From Roseospira goensis (lineage in GTDB: Bacteria > Pseudomonadota > Alphaproteobacteria > Rhodospirillales > Rhodospirillaceae): a stretch of DNA of 55,890 bases. The stretch's first letter is position 1; the number at the start of each line of letters is the position of its first letter. The notes under the pieces were generated by a model that had not been told where the DNA came from, searched no databases, and saw nothing but the letters and a program-made list of their open reading frames with translations. A program made the translations under genes and the position numbers. Positions 9,737 through 17,233 of this stretch are shown piece after piece. The stretch covers positions 1 to 55,890 of the forward strand of contig NZ_JACIGI010000024.1 of NCBI RefSeq assembly GCF_014197795.1, read 5' to 3'.

Positions 9737-10267
9737 TCATCGCCCATCCCCGGCGGCGTCACGCCCCGCAACCGACGCCACCGTCTTGCGCAGCGGCACC
9801 GTGAACAGCCCGTCGTCGGTCTCGGTCGGGCCGCTGCGCCGGAACCCCACGGACTCGTAGAACCGGACCGCGTTGGTCGAGGCGTTGACCGTCAGGGCCG
9901 CGAGCGGGGCCGCTGCCGCGTGGCCGTGCCGGATGGCGGCCCGCAGCAGGCCGCGCCCGATGCCCTCGCCCTGGTGCGATGGATCGACGAACAGCAGGGC
10001 GATATGCCCCTCGCGCCCTGTCGCCGGCGTGCGCTCCACCGCGATCACGCCGACCGGGCGATCCTCGTAGGCGGCGACCAGCACGCACGAGCCGGGCGCC
10101 GTGGCGGTGCGCCCCAGCCAGTCGTAGGACAGCAGGCCAAGGAAGGTCGTGATCCCGCGCGCACTGGTGCCGGGCGCGATCGCGGCGCGGAAGGCCCGCA
10201 GCACCAGGTCGCAGACCGCGCCCGCCTCGCCGGGCCGCATCGGGCGGTAGACCAGCGCGCCGGTCAT
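9737..10267 (-). CDS. GNAT-family N-acetyltransferase
   Basis: The 176-residue protein has the GNAT fold, starting with LVYRPMRPGEAGAVCDLVLRAF-type beta1-alpha1, a central beta4 (HIALLFVDPSHQGEGIGRGLL, about residues 96-116) holding the acetyl-CoA pyrophosphate loop Q-G-E-G-I-G-R, and a C-terminal NASTNAVRFYESVGFRRSG. Such proteins acetylate amines or protein N-termini with acetyl-CoA; the substrate cannot be read from sequence. It is apparently monocistronic and 112 bases downstream of the fructosamine kinase gene, which is on the same strand. Confidence 0.88.
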   Translation of the reverse strand: MTGALVYRPMRPGEAGAVCDLVLRAFRAAIAPGTSARGITTFLGLLSYDWLGRTATAPGSCVLVAAYEDRPVGVIAVERTPATGREGHIALLFVDPSHQGEGIGRGLLRAAIRHGHAAAAPLAALTVNASTNAVRFYESVGFRRSGPTETDDGLFTVPLRKTVASVAGRDAAGDGR

Positions 10268-10379
10268 GCCGGCCGCTCATGCGGCGCGGGACCCGGCGGG
10301 CGGCGGCGGCCGCCGGCGGAGACGACTCGCAAGGCAGCCATCCGGCCCTCCCGGGTTCGATCGGCCGCTGGGACGCCGG

Positions 10380-11231
10380 TCAGTACCCCAGCCGACGCAG
10401 CGTGCGGTCCACGCCGCCGAGATAACCGCCGCCGAACAGCCGCACGTGCACCAGCAGCGGATAGAGATTGTAGAGGTCGCGGCGTTCCTCGAAGAACCCC
10501 GGCCGGATCGGCCGCAGGTCGTGATAGCGGTTGAAGAACACCTCGTTGAAGGTGCCGAACAGCGTGCTGAACGCGAGCTCGATCTCGGGATGACCCCAGT
10601 AGATGGCAGGGTCGATCAGACCGGAGACTCGGTTGTCCTGCGCCAGCACATTGCCGGTCCAAAGGTCGCCGTGCAGTAGGCTGGGGTGTGCGGGCTCCTC
10701 CAGGTACGCGTCGAGGTTGGCCGCCAGGGCCTCCAGGCGGCGCAGGTAGGCCGGGGGCAGGCGGCCGGCGCGGGCGGCCTCGCCGGCCATGAACAGCAGC
10801 CGCTGGTCGCGGAAGAACGGCACCCAGCGGTCGGCCGCCGGATTGGGCTGGTGCAGACCACCGATGACGGTGTCGTACGGATAGCCGAACTGCGGGCCGG
10901 CGACGTCGTGCAGGGCCGCGATGACATGGGCGGCGTGGTCCTGGACGCGCGGCCCCAGGGCATCGCCGCCGGGCAGCGCGGTCATCAGCAGCAGCGACTC
11001 GTCGGCGTACAGCACCGCCGGCACCGGCGCGCCGGCCTCGGCCAGGTCGCCCAGCATGCGGCCTTCGAGGTCCAGGCCGCTGCCCGGTCCCCCCAGCTTG
11101 GCGACCAGATCGCGGCCGTCTTCGAGGCGGACGCCGTAGACCTCGCCGACGCAGCCGCCGCCCAGGGGGCGGCTGGAGTCGATCCGTTGGCCGGTCGCCT
11201 CGGCGATGCGGGTGCGCGCGGTCTCGCGCAT
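10380..11231 (-). CDS. fructosamine kinase family protein
   Basis: The 283-residue protein resembles fructosamine-3-kinases, which phosphorylate sugars bound to protein lysines so that the adduct falls off, a form of protein deglycation. The aminoglycoside phosphotransferase-like fold is visible: a Gly-rich GGGCVGEVYGV loop near residue 23, AKLGG with the ATP-binding Lys, the catalytic loop LLHGDLWTGNVL and the metal site LIDPAIYWGHPEIELAF. ATG at 11231 is chosen because GAGGAG lies three to nine bases before it and the family begins here; longer upstream frames run through a 14-bp tandem array and are not credible. Confidence 0.9.
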   Translation of the reverse strand: MRETARTRIAEATGQRIDSSRPLGGGCVGEVYGVRLEDGRDLVAKLGGPGSGLDLEGRMLGDLAEAGAPVPAVLYADESLLLMTALPGGDALGPRVQDHAAHVIAALHDVAGPQFGYPYDTVIGGLHQPNPAADRWVPFFRDQRLLFMAGEAARAGRLPPAYLRRLEALAANLDAYLEEPAHPSLLHGDLWTGNVLAQDNRVSGLIDPAIYWGHPEIELAFSTLFGTFNEVFFNRYHDLRPIRPGFFEERRDLYNLYPLLVHVRLFGGGYLGGVDRTLRRLGY

Positions 11232-11330
11232 CGGCTCCTCCCGTGACGCGGTGCCAGGGGGATGAGGCTTCACGCCCGGGCCGGCGCCGTCAAGGCGTCC
11301 CGCGACGATCCAGCCGTCCCCCCGGGCGCC

Positions 11331-11421
11331 GGTCTGGGGGCGCCGGTCTGGGGGCGCCGGTCTGGGGGCGCCGGTCTGGGGGCGCCGGTCTGGGGGCGCC
11401 GGTCTGGGGGCGCCGGTCTGG
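11331..11421. repeat. 14-bp G-rich tandem array, six copies plus a partial seventh
   Basis: The unit GGTCTGGGGGCGCC starts at 11331, 11345, 11359, 11373, 11387 and 11401, with a partial copy at 11415. The copies are identical. Because 14 is not a multiple of three, a coding role is unlikely. It lies about 100-190 bases upstream of the fructosamine kinase start. The G5 tracts alternate with GCC, so stacked or quadruplex structure on one strand is possible. Confidence 0.93.
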
Positions 11422-11550
11422 ACCCTCTGGCCGATCCGCCGCACGGGCCGCGGCCACCCCGGTCCAGCATGGGGGGCGGAGGCGGGCGGGGGGCTCGGAC
11501 GAAGAAGACCGCATGGGGCGCGCGGCACGCGCCCGGCGGGGGCGGCAGGC

Positions 11551-11620
11551 CGCGTTACAGCCGATTGCGACAACCCGGACTCGCGGCGCGATGTCGGAGT
11601 GTCGCGATAATCGGCTGCGA
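11551..11620. repeat. dispersed repeat, copy A (hairpin-forming)
   Basis: Bases 11551-11585 match copy C (32946-32980) at 33 of 35 positions. Bases 11575-11597 match copy B (19571-19593) at all 23 positions. Bases 11554-11570 match copy D at all 17. CAGCCGATT-GCGACA at 11558-11572 can pair with TGTCGCGATAATCGGCTG at 11599-11616, giving an imperfect stem. Confidence 0.8.
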
Positions 11621-11681
11621 CCCATACATGTGGCGCGGAGTCACGCGATCCCTCCGAACCACGTCGTGGTGCCGACTGATC

Positions 11682-11696
11682 GCGATCCGCGCTAGG
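11682..11696. repeat. dispersed repeat segment spanning a stop codon
   Basis: GCGATCCGCGCTAGG is identical to 34426-34440. In both places the CTA is the reversed TAG stop of the adjacent minus-strand gene (XRE gene here, aminotransferase there), so the repeat abuts and includes the gene end. Confidence 0.7.
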
Positions 11697-11994
11697 CGGC
11701 GGCCTTGGTCCAGTAGGAATCGAACGGCAGCGGGTCGTACAGACGGCCGAGCGCATCGGCCAGCGCATCGTGACGCAGCCCCAGGGCCAGCGCCCAGCGG
11801 CCCGTCAGCTCGGCCGGCACGCGGATGTGCCCAGCCTCGACATCGGCGACGAAGGTTTCGGTGACGCTCAGGAGGTGTTCGGCCAGCTCGGCCCGGGTGA
11901 TCTCGCGGCTCTCCCGCAGCAGACGCAGGTGGCAGCCCCCCGCGCGCTGGCGCGCCCGCGCCTCCCCAGTCAACATGAAACCCTCTTCGGTCAT
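11692..11994 (-). CDS. XRE-like helix-turn-helix transcriptional regulator
   Basis: The 100-residue protein carries an XRE/Cro-type DNA-binding domain: LRLLRESREITRAELAEHLL then TETFVADVEAGHIRVP and a WALALGL helix, the usual five-helix pattern in which the second and third helices contact DNA. No effector domain follows. ATG at 11994 has GAGGAGG eleven bases upstream; a GTG at 12057 would add 21 residues without a clear ribosome site, and an ATG at 11976 is also possible. A cluster of GTCATGC half-sites 85-118 bases upstream of the ATG is a plausible self-operator. Targets are unknown. Confidence 0.75.
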   Translation of the reverse strand: MTEEGFMLTGEARARQRAGGCHLRLLRESREITRAELAEHLLSVTETFVADVEAGHIRVPAELTGRWALALGLRHDALADALGRLYDPLPFDSYWTKAAA

Positions 11995-12078
11995 GCCCAC
12001 GGCATCCTCCTCGAACGGCGGCTCGAATGTGCGATGAAAACAATAGGACACGGTCACAGTACGGCGTTCCGCCGCCGG

Positions 12079-12112
12079 CTGTCATGCACGGCTGGGGCAT
12101 GACTGTCATGCA
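12079..12112. promoter_or_regulatory. three GTCATGC half-sites, candidate operator of the XRE gene
   Basis: GTCATGC at 12081-12087, its reverse GCATGAC at 12097-12103, and GTCATGC again at 12105-12111. The two direct CTGTCATGCA copies are 24 bp apart. The cluster is just upstream of the XRE-like gene on the minus strand. Confidence 0.5.
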
Positions 12113-12225
12113 TTGGAAACATTTCTACGGCCGCCCTGACCCGCGACCTGCGTGACCGGGCGGCACTGTTGCAGTTTTCTGACCGGGGCGCAATCCGACC
12201 TTCGTCGAGGGGGCGGGGCCGGCCG

Positions 12226-12633
12226 TCAGCGGATTCCCAGGATCAGGCGCACGTTCTCGGCACTGATGGAGCGGATGATGGTCGTGAACCGCTCCAGCAG
12301 CAGGCGGATGACCGGGTCGGTGCGGGCCAGATGGAACTGGAACGCCTCCTTGGGCACCACGGTGAGGCGGGCGTCCTCCATGGCGCGCACCGTCGCGCTG
12401 CGCGGGTGGTCGTCGATCAGGGCCATCTCGCCCAGGATGGTGCCGGGTCCCTCGACGGCGATTACCACCTCGGCGCTGCCGATGCGGCGCGAGACCTCCA
12501 ACCGGCCGGAGCGCACCACATAGGCGCGGTCGCCGAACTCGCCCTCTCGGAACAGAATCTGGCCCGCGTCCAGCTGGATCTCGTGCTGGTCCAGGGCCCC
12601 GCCGGTCAGGGCCCCCGGCTGCTGGTCGCTCAC
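12226..12633 (-). CDS. cyclic nucleotide-binding domain protein
   Basis: The 135-residue protein is essentially one CNB domain of the Crp type: DAGQILFREGEFGDRAYVV, SGRLEVSRR, then the phosphate-binding cassette GTILGEMALIDDHPRSATVRA. The cassette Arg is present, so cAMP or cGMP binding is possible. No helix-turn-helix or enzymatic domain follows; a helical tail with LLLERFTTIIRSISAENVRL ends the protein. GTG at 12633 is chosen because AAGGAG lies eight bases before it; an ATG at 12657 lacks such a site. It may be a soluble sensor acting on an unlinked partner. Confidence 0.85.
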   Translation of the reverse strand: MSDQQPGALTGGALDQHEIQLDAGQILFREGEFGDRAYVVRSGRLEVSRRIGSAEVVIAVEGPGTILGEMALIDDHPRSATVRAMEDARLTVVPKEAFQFHLARTDPVIRLLLERFTTIIRSISAENVRLILGIR

Positions 12634-12696
12634 GGCTCGCTCTCCTTGCTCACCCATCGCACTGCCCACCCGGCCCCAGAGTAGGCGTCCGGGCGG

Positions 12697-12735
12697 GGGC
12701 TGACCAGGGGGCTGACCAGGGGGCTGACCAGGGGG
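12697..12735. repeat. 12-bp tandem repeat, three copies
   Basis: GGGGCTGACCAG occurs three times at 12-bp spacing in the 128-base gap between the DUF882 gene stop and the CNB gene start. Confidence 0.8.
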
Positions 12736-12761
12736 AGGCGGACGACGGCCCGAGCGGGGGG

Positions 12762-13511
12762 CTACCAGGTGCGCGGCGGGCCGACGTCGACGTGGACGAA
12801 GCCGGAGCGCGGATAGTCGCCCACCCCGCCCCGCCCCATCGCCACCGCCACCTGGCGTAGCGTGGCGACGCTGCAGCCCGGCACGGCGATATCCGCGGCC
12901 ATGCCGCGGGTGTGATAGCTCTTGCGGGCCACGGCGCGGTCGCGCTGGCGCATGCGGGCGTTGGTCTCCGGGGCGCGGTAGCCCGAGATGAGCTGCAACG
13001 GCTGGGCGGTCTCCAGCCGCATGCGGATGTCGCACAGCAGATCGAACAGGGCCGGGTCGATGGCCGCGACCGCATCGGTCCGGCGGTCCCGCATGAGGTG
13101 GTTGAGCGCGGCCAGCGCGTCGGGCAGGTAGCGGCCGTTCTCCATGTAGGTGACGGTCAGCCGCTCCCCGGTGTTGATGTTGTCCAGCGTCAGCGTGCGC
13201 TGGGCCGGGCCGCCGGTCGGCGCGGGGCGGAGCGCGGCGGGCGTCGCCGCGCCGTCGGGTCCCGGACGCGCGGGCGGGGTGGGCTTGCGGCCCAGCCGGT
13301 ACAGGAACGGTGCCGCCGGCTTGGCGCCCGGCGGCACAGGCATCGCCGCGGCCGCGCCGGCCAGCGGCGCGGCGGCCGTGGCGAGGAGGGCGGCGCCGCC
13401 GAGCAGCAGACCGCGCCGGCTGGCGCCGGTCCTGTCGGCGGGGGCACGGGGAGCGGGGTCGGCGACGTCCGGGTCGGGGGACGACTCGCAGCTACACACG
13501 GCGATCCTCAC
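12762..13511 (-). CDS. DUF882 (YcbK-like) family protein with twin-arginine signal
   Basis: The protein of about 249 residues has a Tat-type signal (ASRRGLLLGGAALLATAAAPL), a Pro-rich linker and a C-terminal DUF882/peptidase M15-like domain. That domain shows SGYRAPETNARMR, SYHTRGMAADIAVPG and GFVHVDVG, matching the zinc ligands His/Asp/His of VanX-like and D-Ala-D-Ala carboxypeptidases. The family is thought to act on cell-wall peptides in the periplasm. The start is uncertain: GTG at 13511 gives a plausible n-region, ATG at 13583 gives a longer one, and neither has a strong ribosome site. Confidence 0.85.
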   Translation of the reverse strand: MRIAVCSCESSPDPDVADPAPRAPADRTGASRRGLLLGGAALLATAAAPLAGAAAAMPVPPGAKPAAPFLYRLGRKPTPPARPGPDGAATPAALRPAPTGGPAQRTLTLDNINTGERLTVTYMENGRYLPDALAALNHLMRDRRTDAVAAIDPALFDLLCDIRMRLETAQPLQLISGYRAPETNARMRQRDRAVARKSYHTRGMAADIAVPGCSVATLRQVAVAMGRGGVGDYPRSGFVHVDVGPPRTW

Positions 13512-13821
13512 GCTGGTCTCAAGACGGGCGGGCCTCTGCCGGACCCTGTGGCCACGGCCGGGAGCGGCCGCGTCGCGCCCCATGAATGCGGACTTCGGGC
13601 GCGTGGATTCAAGACAAAAATCGGCCGCGCCGGGAAAACACCGCGAGGTTTCGGAAACAGCAAGGGAAATCGGCGGTACAGTAACAGTTATACACGGCAT
13701 TGCCGGCCGCGATCTGCGGCCGACGCCGCCCGGTTCGCGCCAGGCGTCGCGTCCGATTTGCGCGGCCGGCCCGTCGCTCCGGGGACTGCTTCGCAATACT
13801 GAGGTGGGTGAACCATTTGTT
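13512..13821. other. 310-base intergenic region upstream of the DUF882 gene
   Basis: This lower-GC stretch must hold the DUF882 gene promoter. An 11-bp palindrome, GTTTCGGAAAC at 13648-13658, is a possible operator. AT-rich patches occur near 13612-13622 and 13680-13695. No gene was recognised. Confidence 0.4.
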
Positions 13822-14703
13822 TCAAAGCCGAATGGGCGGCCAGATCCGCTCGGGCGCCGCCAGCCGGTGGCGCGCGGTCAGCAGCGCCAGTTCCGGCCCG
13901 CCGGCGCGCCGGGTGTCCTCCAGCACCGCGAACAGGCCCGAGACCGCCGCGCTCAGCGCCACCTGGGGGCGGCGATCTTCCAACCAGTGGTGCAGGAACA
14001 GGGCTGCCAGCACGTCGCCGGCGCCGTTGGGGGCGCGCCGAAAGCGCAGCCGCGGCGTCGCCACCAGCCACACCCCGGTGCCGTCGGTGACCAGGCAGCG
14101 CGCGCCGTCGGCCTCGGGGCCGTCGGGCACCTCGACGCTGGTCACCACGACGATCCGCGGCCCCCTGGCCCGCAGCGCCTCGGCCGCCGCGATCACGTCG
14201 GCGAGGCTGTCGCAGCGGTGGCCGGTGAGCAGGCCGAGTTCAAACTGGTTGGGCTTGGCGATGGTGGCGCGCGGGATCAGGAGCTCCGCCATGGCCGGCG
14301 GAATCGCGGGATCGACGTAGAGCCCGGGGCCGACGTCGCCGGCGATGCCCGGTCCGGTATCGCCCATCACCGGGTCGCACAGATAGGGCAGGTCGGGGCG
14401 GTCCGCGCGGGCCTGGTCGACCGCGTCGGCGACCGCCCGGGCGGTTCCGGGGGCGCCAAGGTAGCCCGACAGGACGGCGACGCGGTGCGGCCAGTCCACA
14501 TGCGCCGCCAGGCCGTGCAGGCAGTCGGCCACCGCATCGGGGTCGACCGCCCGTCCGCGCATGCGGCCGTAGCCGGGGTGGTTGGAGAACAGCACGGTAT
14601 GGACCGGCCAGACGGCGCGCCCCACGGCGTGCCAGGCCGGCACGGCGGCGGCGTTGCCGACGTGGCCGGCGCAGACATGGCTTTGAATGGACAGGATCGG
14701 CAT
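13822..14703 (-). CDS. pdxY: pyridoxal kinase
   Basis: The 293-residue ribokinase-fold enzyme phosphorylates pyridoxal for vitamin B6 salvage. It begins MPILSIQSHVCAGHVGNAAA, typical of PdxY/PdxK, with FSNHPGYG following, YLCDPVMGD for the metal-phosphate site and the anion-hole motif APNGAGDVLAALFL near residue 232. The catalytic Asp is in NGAGD. ATG at 14703 fixes the conserved N-terminus; the ribosome site is weak. The neighbours are unrelated. A G-rich 11-bp array lies 68-143 bases upstream. Confidence 0.93.
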   Translation of the reverse strand: MPILSIQSHVCAGHVGNAAAVPAWHAVGRAVWPVHTVLFSNHPGYGRMRGRAVDPDAVADCLHGLAAHVDWPHRVAVLSGYLGAPGTARAVADAVDQARADRPDLPYLCDPVMGDTGPGIAGDVGPGLYVDPAIPPAMAELLIPRATIAKPNQFELGLLTGHRCDSLADVIAAAEALRARGPRIVVVTSVEVPDGPEADGARCLVTDGTGVWLVATPRLRFRRAPNGAGDVLAALFLHHWLEDRRPQVALSAAVSGLFAVLEDTRRAGGPELALLTARHRLAAPERIWPPIRL

Positions 14704-14770
14704 GACAACGACAGGCAAGAGGGAACGGGACCGGCCGCCGGCGGCACGCCGGCATGGCGCGCGGGCGACC

Positions 14771-14846
14771 GGACGGGTGCGGGACGGGTGCGGGACGGGT
14801 GCGGGACGGGTGCGGGACGGGTGCGGGACGGGTGCGGGACGGGGCG
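14771..14846. repeat. 11-bp tandem array, six copies plus a partial seventh
   Basis: GGACGGGTGCG repeats at 14771, 14782, 14793, 14804, 14815 and 14826, with a degenerate start at 14837. It is in the divergent gap between pdxY and the mcl-mch operon, 40 bases before the candidate mcl promoter. Its period is close to one helical turn. The gap (14704-15049) holds nothing else recognised besides the promoter. Confidence 0.92.
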
Positions 14847-14885
14847 GGTGACGGGAGGACCGATGTGTGCGCTGCGGCACCCAGC

Positions 14886-14913
14886 TTGCCACGCCCGGGC
14901 TTTGATTTATAGT
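14886..14913 (+). promoter_or_regulatory. sigma-70-type promoter for mcl-mch
   Basis: TTGCCA at 14886-14891 and TATAGT at 14908-14913 are separated by 16 bases, close to housekeeping consensus, in one of the few AT-rich patches of the gap. The transcript would start near 14920 with a leader of about 130 bases. Confidence 0.5.
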
Positions 14914-15049
14914 GTGCCGCCTCGCGCCCCCGGGCTGCACCAACGGGCGGTTCCGGCCTGACCGTTGGCGTGGCCCCGGGGACCGCCCGTCCGTCCGCCC
15001 ACCGTCGAGGCCCGCCGTCCCGGGCCGCAGTCCAGGGAGGTTCCGCGTC

Positions 15050-15943
15050 ATGGCCGCACCCGCCCGTCCCCGCCGCAGCGTGCTCTACATGCCCGGCTCC
15101 AATACCCGCGCGCTGGAGAAGGCGAAAACGCTGGCCGCCGATGGCCTCATCCTTGACCTGGAGGATGCCGTCGCCCCCGACGCCAAGGTGCAGGCCCGCG
15201 CCAACGTGGTGGATGCCGCCGCCGCCGGCTACGGCAAGCGCGAGGTGCTGATCCGTATCAACGGCCTCAACACGCCCTGGGGCTATGCCGACCTGCAGGC
15301 CGCCGCCACCAGCGGCTGCGACGGCGTGTTGCTGCCCAAGGTCGAGAGTGCCGACACCGTGCGCCAGGTCGAGACCCTGCTGGCGGCCCACGGCGCCCCC
15401 GAGCACACCCGCATCTGGTGCATGATGGAAACGCCGCGGGGCATGCTGCGTGCCGAGGAGATCGCCGGCGCGTCGGCCCGGCTGGGCGGTTTCGTCATGG
15501 GGACGTCGGATCTGGCCAAGGACCTGCACTGCCTGCACACCCCGATGCGGCTGCCGATGATCACGGCGCTCGGGCTGTGCCTGCTGGCGGCGCGGGCGCA
15601 CGGTCTGGCGATCATCGATGGCGTCTACCTGGATCTGAACGACGACGCCGGCTTCGAGGATGCCTGCCGCCAGGGGCTGGAACTGGGCTTCGATGGCAAG
15701 ACCCTGATCCACCCCAAGACCGTGGCCACCGCCAACCGGGTGTTCGCCCCCGGCGAGGACGCCGTGGCCTGGGCGCGCCGCATCATCGAGGCCCACGCCG
15801 AGGCGTCGCGCGCCGGCCAGGGCGTCGTGGTCGTGGACGGCAAGCTGATCGAGAACCTGCACGTCGAGGATGCCCGCCGCCAGGTGGCGCTGGCCGAGGC
15901 CATCGCCGGGCTGGAGGCCGACCTCGCCCGGACGGACGCCTGA
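15050..15943 (+). CDS. malyl-CoA thioesterase/lyase (CitE-like CoA ester lyase)
   Basis: The 297-residue TIM-barrel protein belongs to the CitE/malyl-CoA family. It opens RRSVLYMPGSNTRALEKA and has LILDLEDAVAPDAK (metal-binding acidic pair), VLIRINGLNTPWG (CoA-binding Arg), LLPKVESADTV and METPRGMLRAEEIA. The N-terminal wording is closer to the (3S)-malyl-CoA thioesterase (Mcl2) type than to the longer Mcl1 lyase as I recall them, but the two activities cannot be separated by eye. Being 41 bases upstream of mch places it in the ethylmalonyl-CoA pathway, cleaving or hydrolysing malyl-CoA and possibly beta-methylmalyl-CoA. The ATG follows AGGGAGG by nine bases. Confidence 0.88.
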   Translation: MAAPARPRRSVLYMPGSNTRALEKAKTLAADGLILDLEDAVAPDAKVQARANVVDAAAAGYGKREVLIRINGLNTPWGYADLQAAATSGCDGVLLPKVESADTVRQVETLLAAHGAPEHTRIWCMMETPRGMLRAEEIAGASARLGGFVMGTSDLAKDLHCLHTPMRLPMITALGLCLLAARAHGLAIIDGVYLDLNDDAGFEDACRQGLELGFDGKTLIHPKTVATANRVFAPGEDAVAWARRIIEAHAEASRAGQGVVVVDGKLIENLHVEDARRQVALAEAIAGLEADLARTDA

Positions 15944-15984
15944 ACGCCCGCCGCCCTGCCCCGTCCCCCGCTGGAGCGCCCCCC

Positions 15985-17070
15985 ATGACTGGCGACGTCA
16001 TCCCCCGGAGCAAGACCAACCCGGGCCACTACTTCGAGGACTTCCGCATCGACCAGGAGATCGTGCACGCCACGCCGCGCACGGTCACCGAGGGCGACCA
16101 GGCCCTGTATCTGGCCCTGTACGGCTCGCGCTACCCGCTGCACTGCTCGGCCGACTTCGCCATGGACCTGGGCTTCGAGGACATGCCGCTGGAGGACCTG
16201 CTGGTCTTCCACATCGTGTTCGGCAAGACCGTCCCGGACATCTCGCTCAACGCCGTCGCCAACCTGGGCTACGCCGAATGCGTCTTCGGCGTCCCGGTCT
16301 ACGCCGGCGACACCCTGCGCGCCGTCTCGCGGGTGATCGGGCTGAAGGAGAACTCCAACCACCGGTCCGGCGTGGTCTGGGTGCGCACCACCGGGTTCAA
16401 CCAGGACGACGACATGGTGGTGGACTATGTGCGCTGGGTCATGGTGCGCAAGCGCGAGCCCGGCGGCGACGGCGCCGCGGTGGCGCCGCCGGTGATCCCC
16501 ACCCTGGCGCCGGTCGTGCCGGCCGCCGACCTGACCGTGCCCGACGATCTCGACCTCGACGGCTACGACACCGACATGGTCGGCCAGCCCGACCTGTGGG
16601 AGGACTACCAGGTCGGCGAGCGCATCGACCACCGCACCGGCCAGACCATCGAGGAGGCCGAGCACCAGATGGCGACGCGCCTCTATCAGAACACCGCCAA
16701 GGTGCACTTCAACCGCTTCAAGCAGGTGCAGAGCCCGATGGGCCGGCGGCTGGTCTACGGCGGGCACATCATCAGCCTGGTGCGGGCGATGTCGTTCAAC
16801 GGGCTCGGCAACGCGTTCCGCGTCGCCGCCATCAACGCCGGGAGCCACTCCAAGCCCAGCTTCGCCGGCGACACCATCCATTGCTGGTCCGAGGTGCTGG
16901 ACAAGATGGAGATCCCGGGCCGCTCCGACGTCGGCGCCCTGCGGCTGCGCAGTGTGGGGGTCAAGGACCAGGTTTGCGCCGACTTCCCCCGACTCGACGA
17001 GGCCGGCGACTATCTGGAGACGGTGGTGCTGGATCTGGACTATACCGTGCTGATCCCGCGCCGGGTGTGA
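15985..17070 (+). CDS. mch: mesaconyl-CoA hydratase (beta-methylmalyl-CoA dehydratase)
   Basis: The 361-residue protein is built of two MaoC-like hot-dog halves. The first holds NPGHYFEDFRIDQEIVHATPRTV-type sequence near residues 12-34, and the second starts near DLWEDYQVGERIDHRTGQTI with KVHFNRF and VYGGHIISLVRAMSFNGL. Family members hydrate mesaconyl-C1-CoA to beta-methylmalyl-CoA in the ethylmalonyl-CoA pathway for assimilating acetyl-CoA. Pairing with the malyl-CoA enzyme upstream is the known arrangement and supports the call over a generic dehydratase. The two genes are one transcript from the promoter near 14886. Confidence 0.92.
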   Translation: MTGDVIPRSKTNPGHYFEDFRIDQEIVHATPRTVTEGDQALYLALYGSRYPLHCSADFAMDLGFEDMPLEDLLVFHIVFGKTVPDISLNAVANLGYAECVFGVPVYAGDTLRAVSRVIGLKENSNHRSGVVWVRTTGFNQDDDMVVDYVRWVMVRKREPGGDGAAVAPPVIPTLAPVVPAADLTVPDDLDLDGYDTDMVGQPDLWEDYQVGERIDHRTGQTIEEAEHQMATRLYQNTAKVHFNRFKQVQSPMGRRLVYGGHIISLVRAMSFNGLGNAFRVAAINAGSHSKPSFAGDTIHCWSEVLDKMEIPGRSDVGALRLRSVGVKDQVCADFPRLDEAGDYLETVVLDLDYTVLIPRRV

Positions 17071-17096
17071 CACCCGCGCCCCGGTCGCACGTGTTC

Positions 17097-17125
17097 TTGC
17101 GGGGGGCGCGGTTCGCGTCTAGGAT
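17097..17125 (+). promoter_or_regulatory. possible bioY promoter
   Basis: TTGCGG at 17097-17102 and TAGGAT at 17120-17125 lie 17 bases apart, about 110 bases before the bioY ATG. The -10 is weak. Confidence 0.3.
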
Positions 17126-17233
17126 CCGGCCCTATCCGCGTTCCACCGTGCGACCGATGTTGCGCCGGCCTGACCGGTCCCCATCCCCCGCCCCGGCCCT
17201 CGGGCCCGGGGGCGCGCCACAGAAGGACGACCC

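Larger units (their letters stand above)
11232..11691. other. 460-base intergenic region with tandem and dispersed repeats
   Basis: Between the XRE gene stop and the fructosamine kinase start. It contains the 14-bp G-rich array at 11331-11421 and dispersed repeat copy A at 11551-11620, listed separately. The segment CGGAGTCACGCGATC at 11636-11650 also occurs at 36890-36904, at the 3' end of the FliK-like gene. No gene was recognised. Confidence 0.6.

Noticed and set aside
9432-9860. A plus-strand frame in the gap before the GNAT gene
   Set aside because: No ribosome site, odd composition, and it runs antisense into the GNAT gene; treated as non-coding.
11331-11421. Regularly spaced repeats as a possible CRISPR array
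   Set aside because: Units are contiguous 14-bp copies without spacers, and no cas genes are nearby. The same holds for the other arrays.
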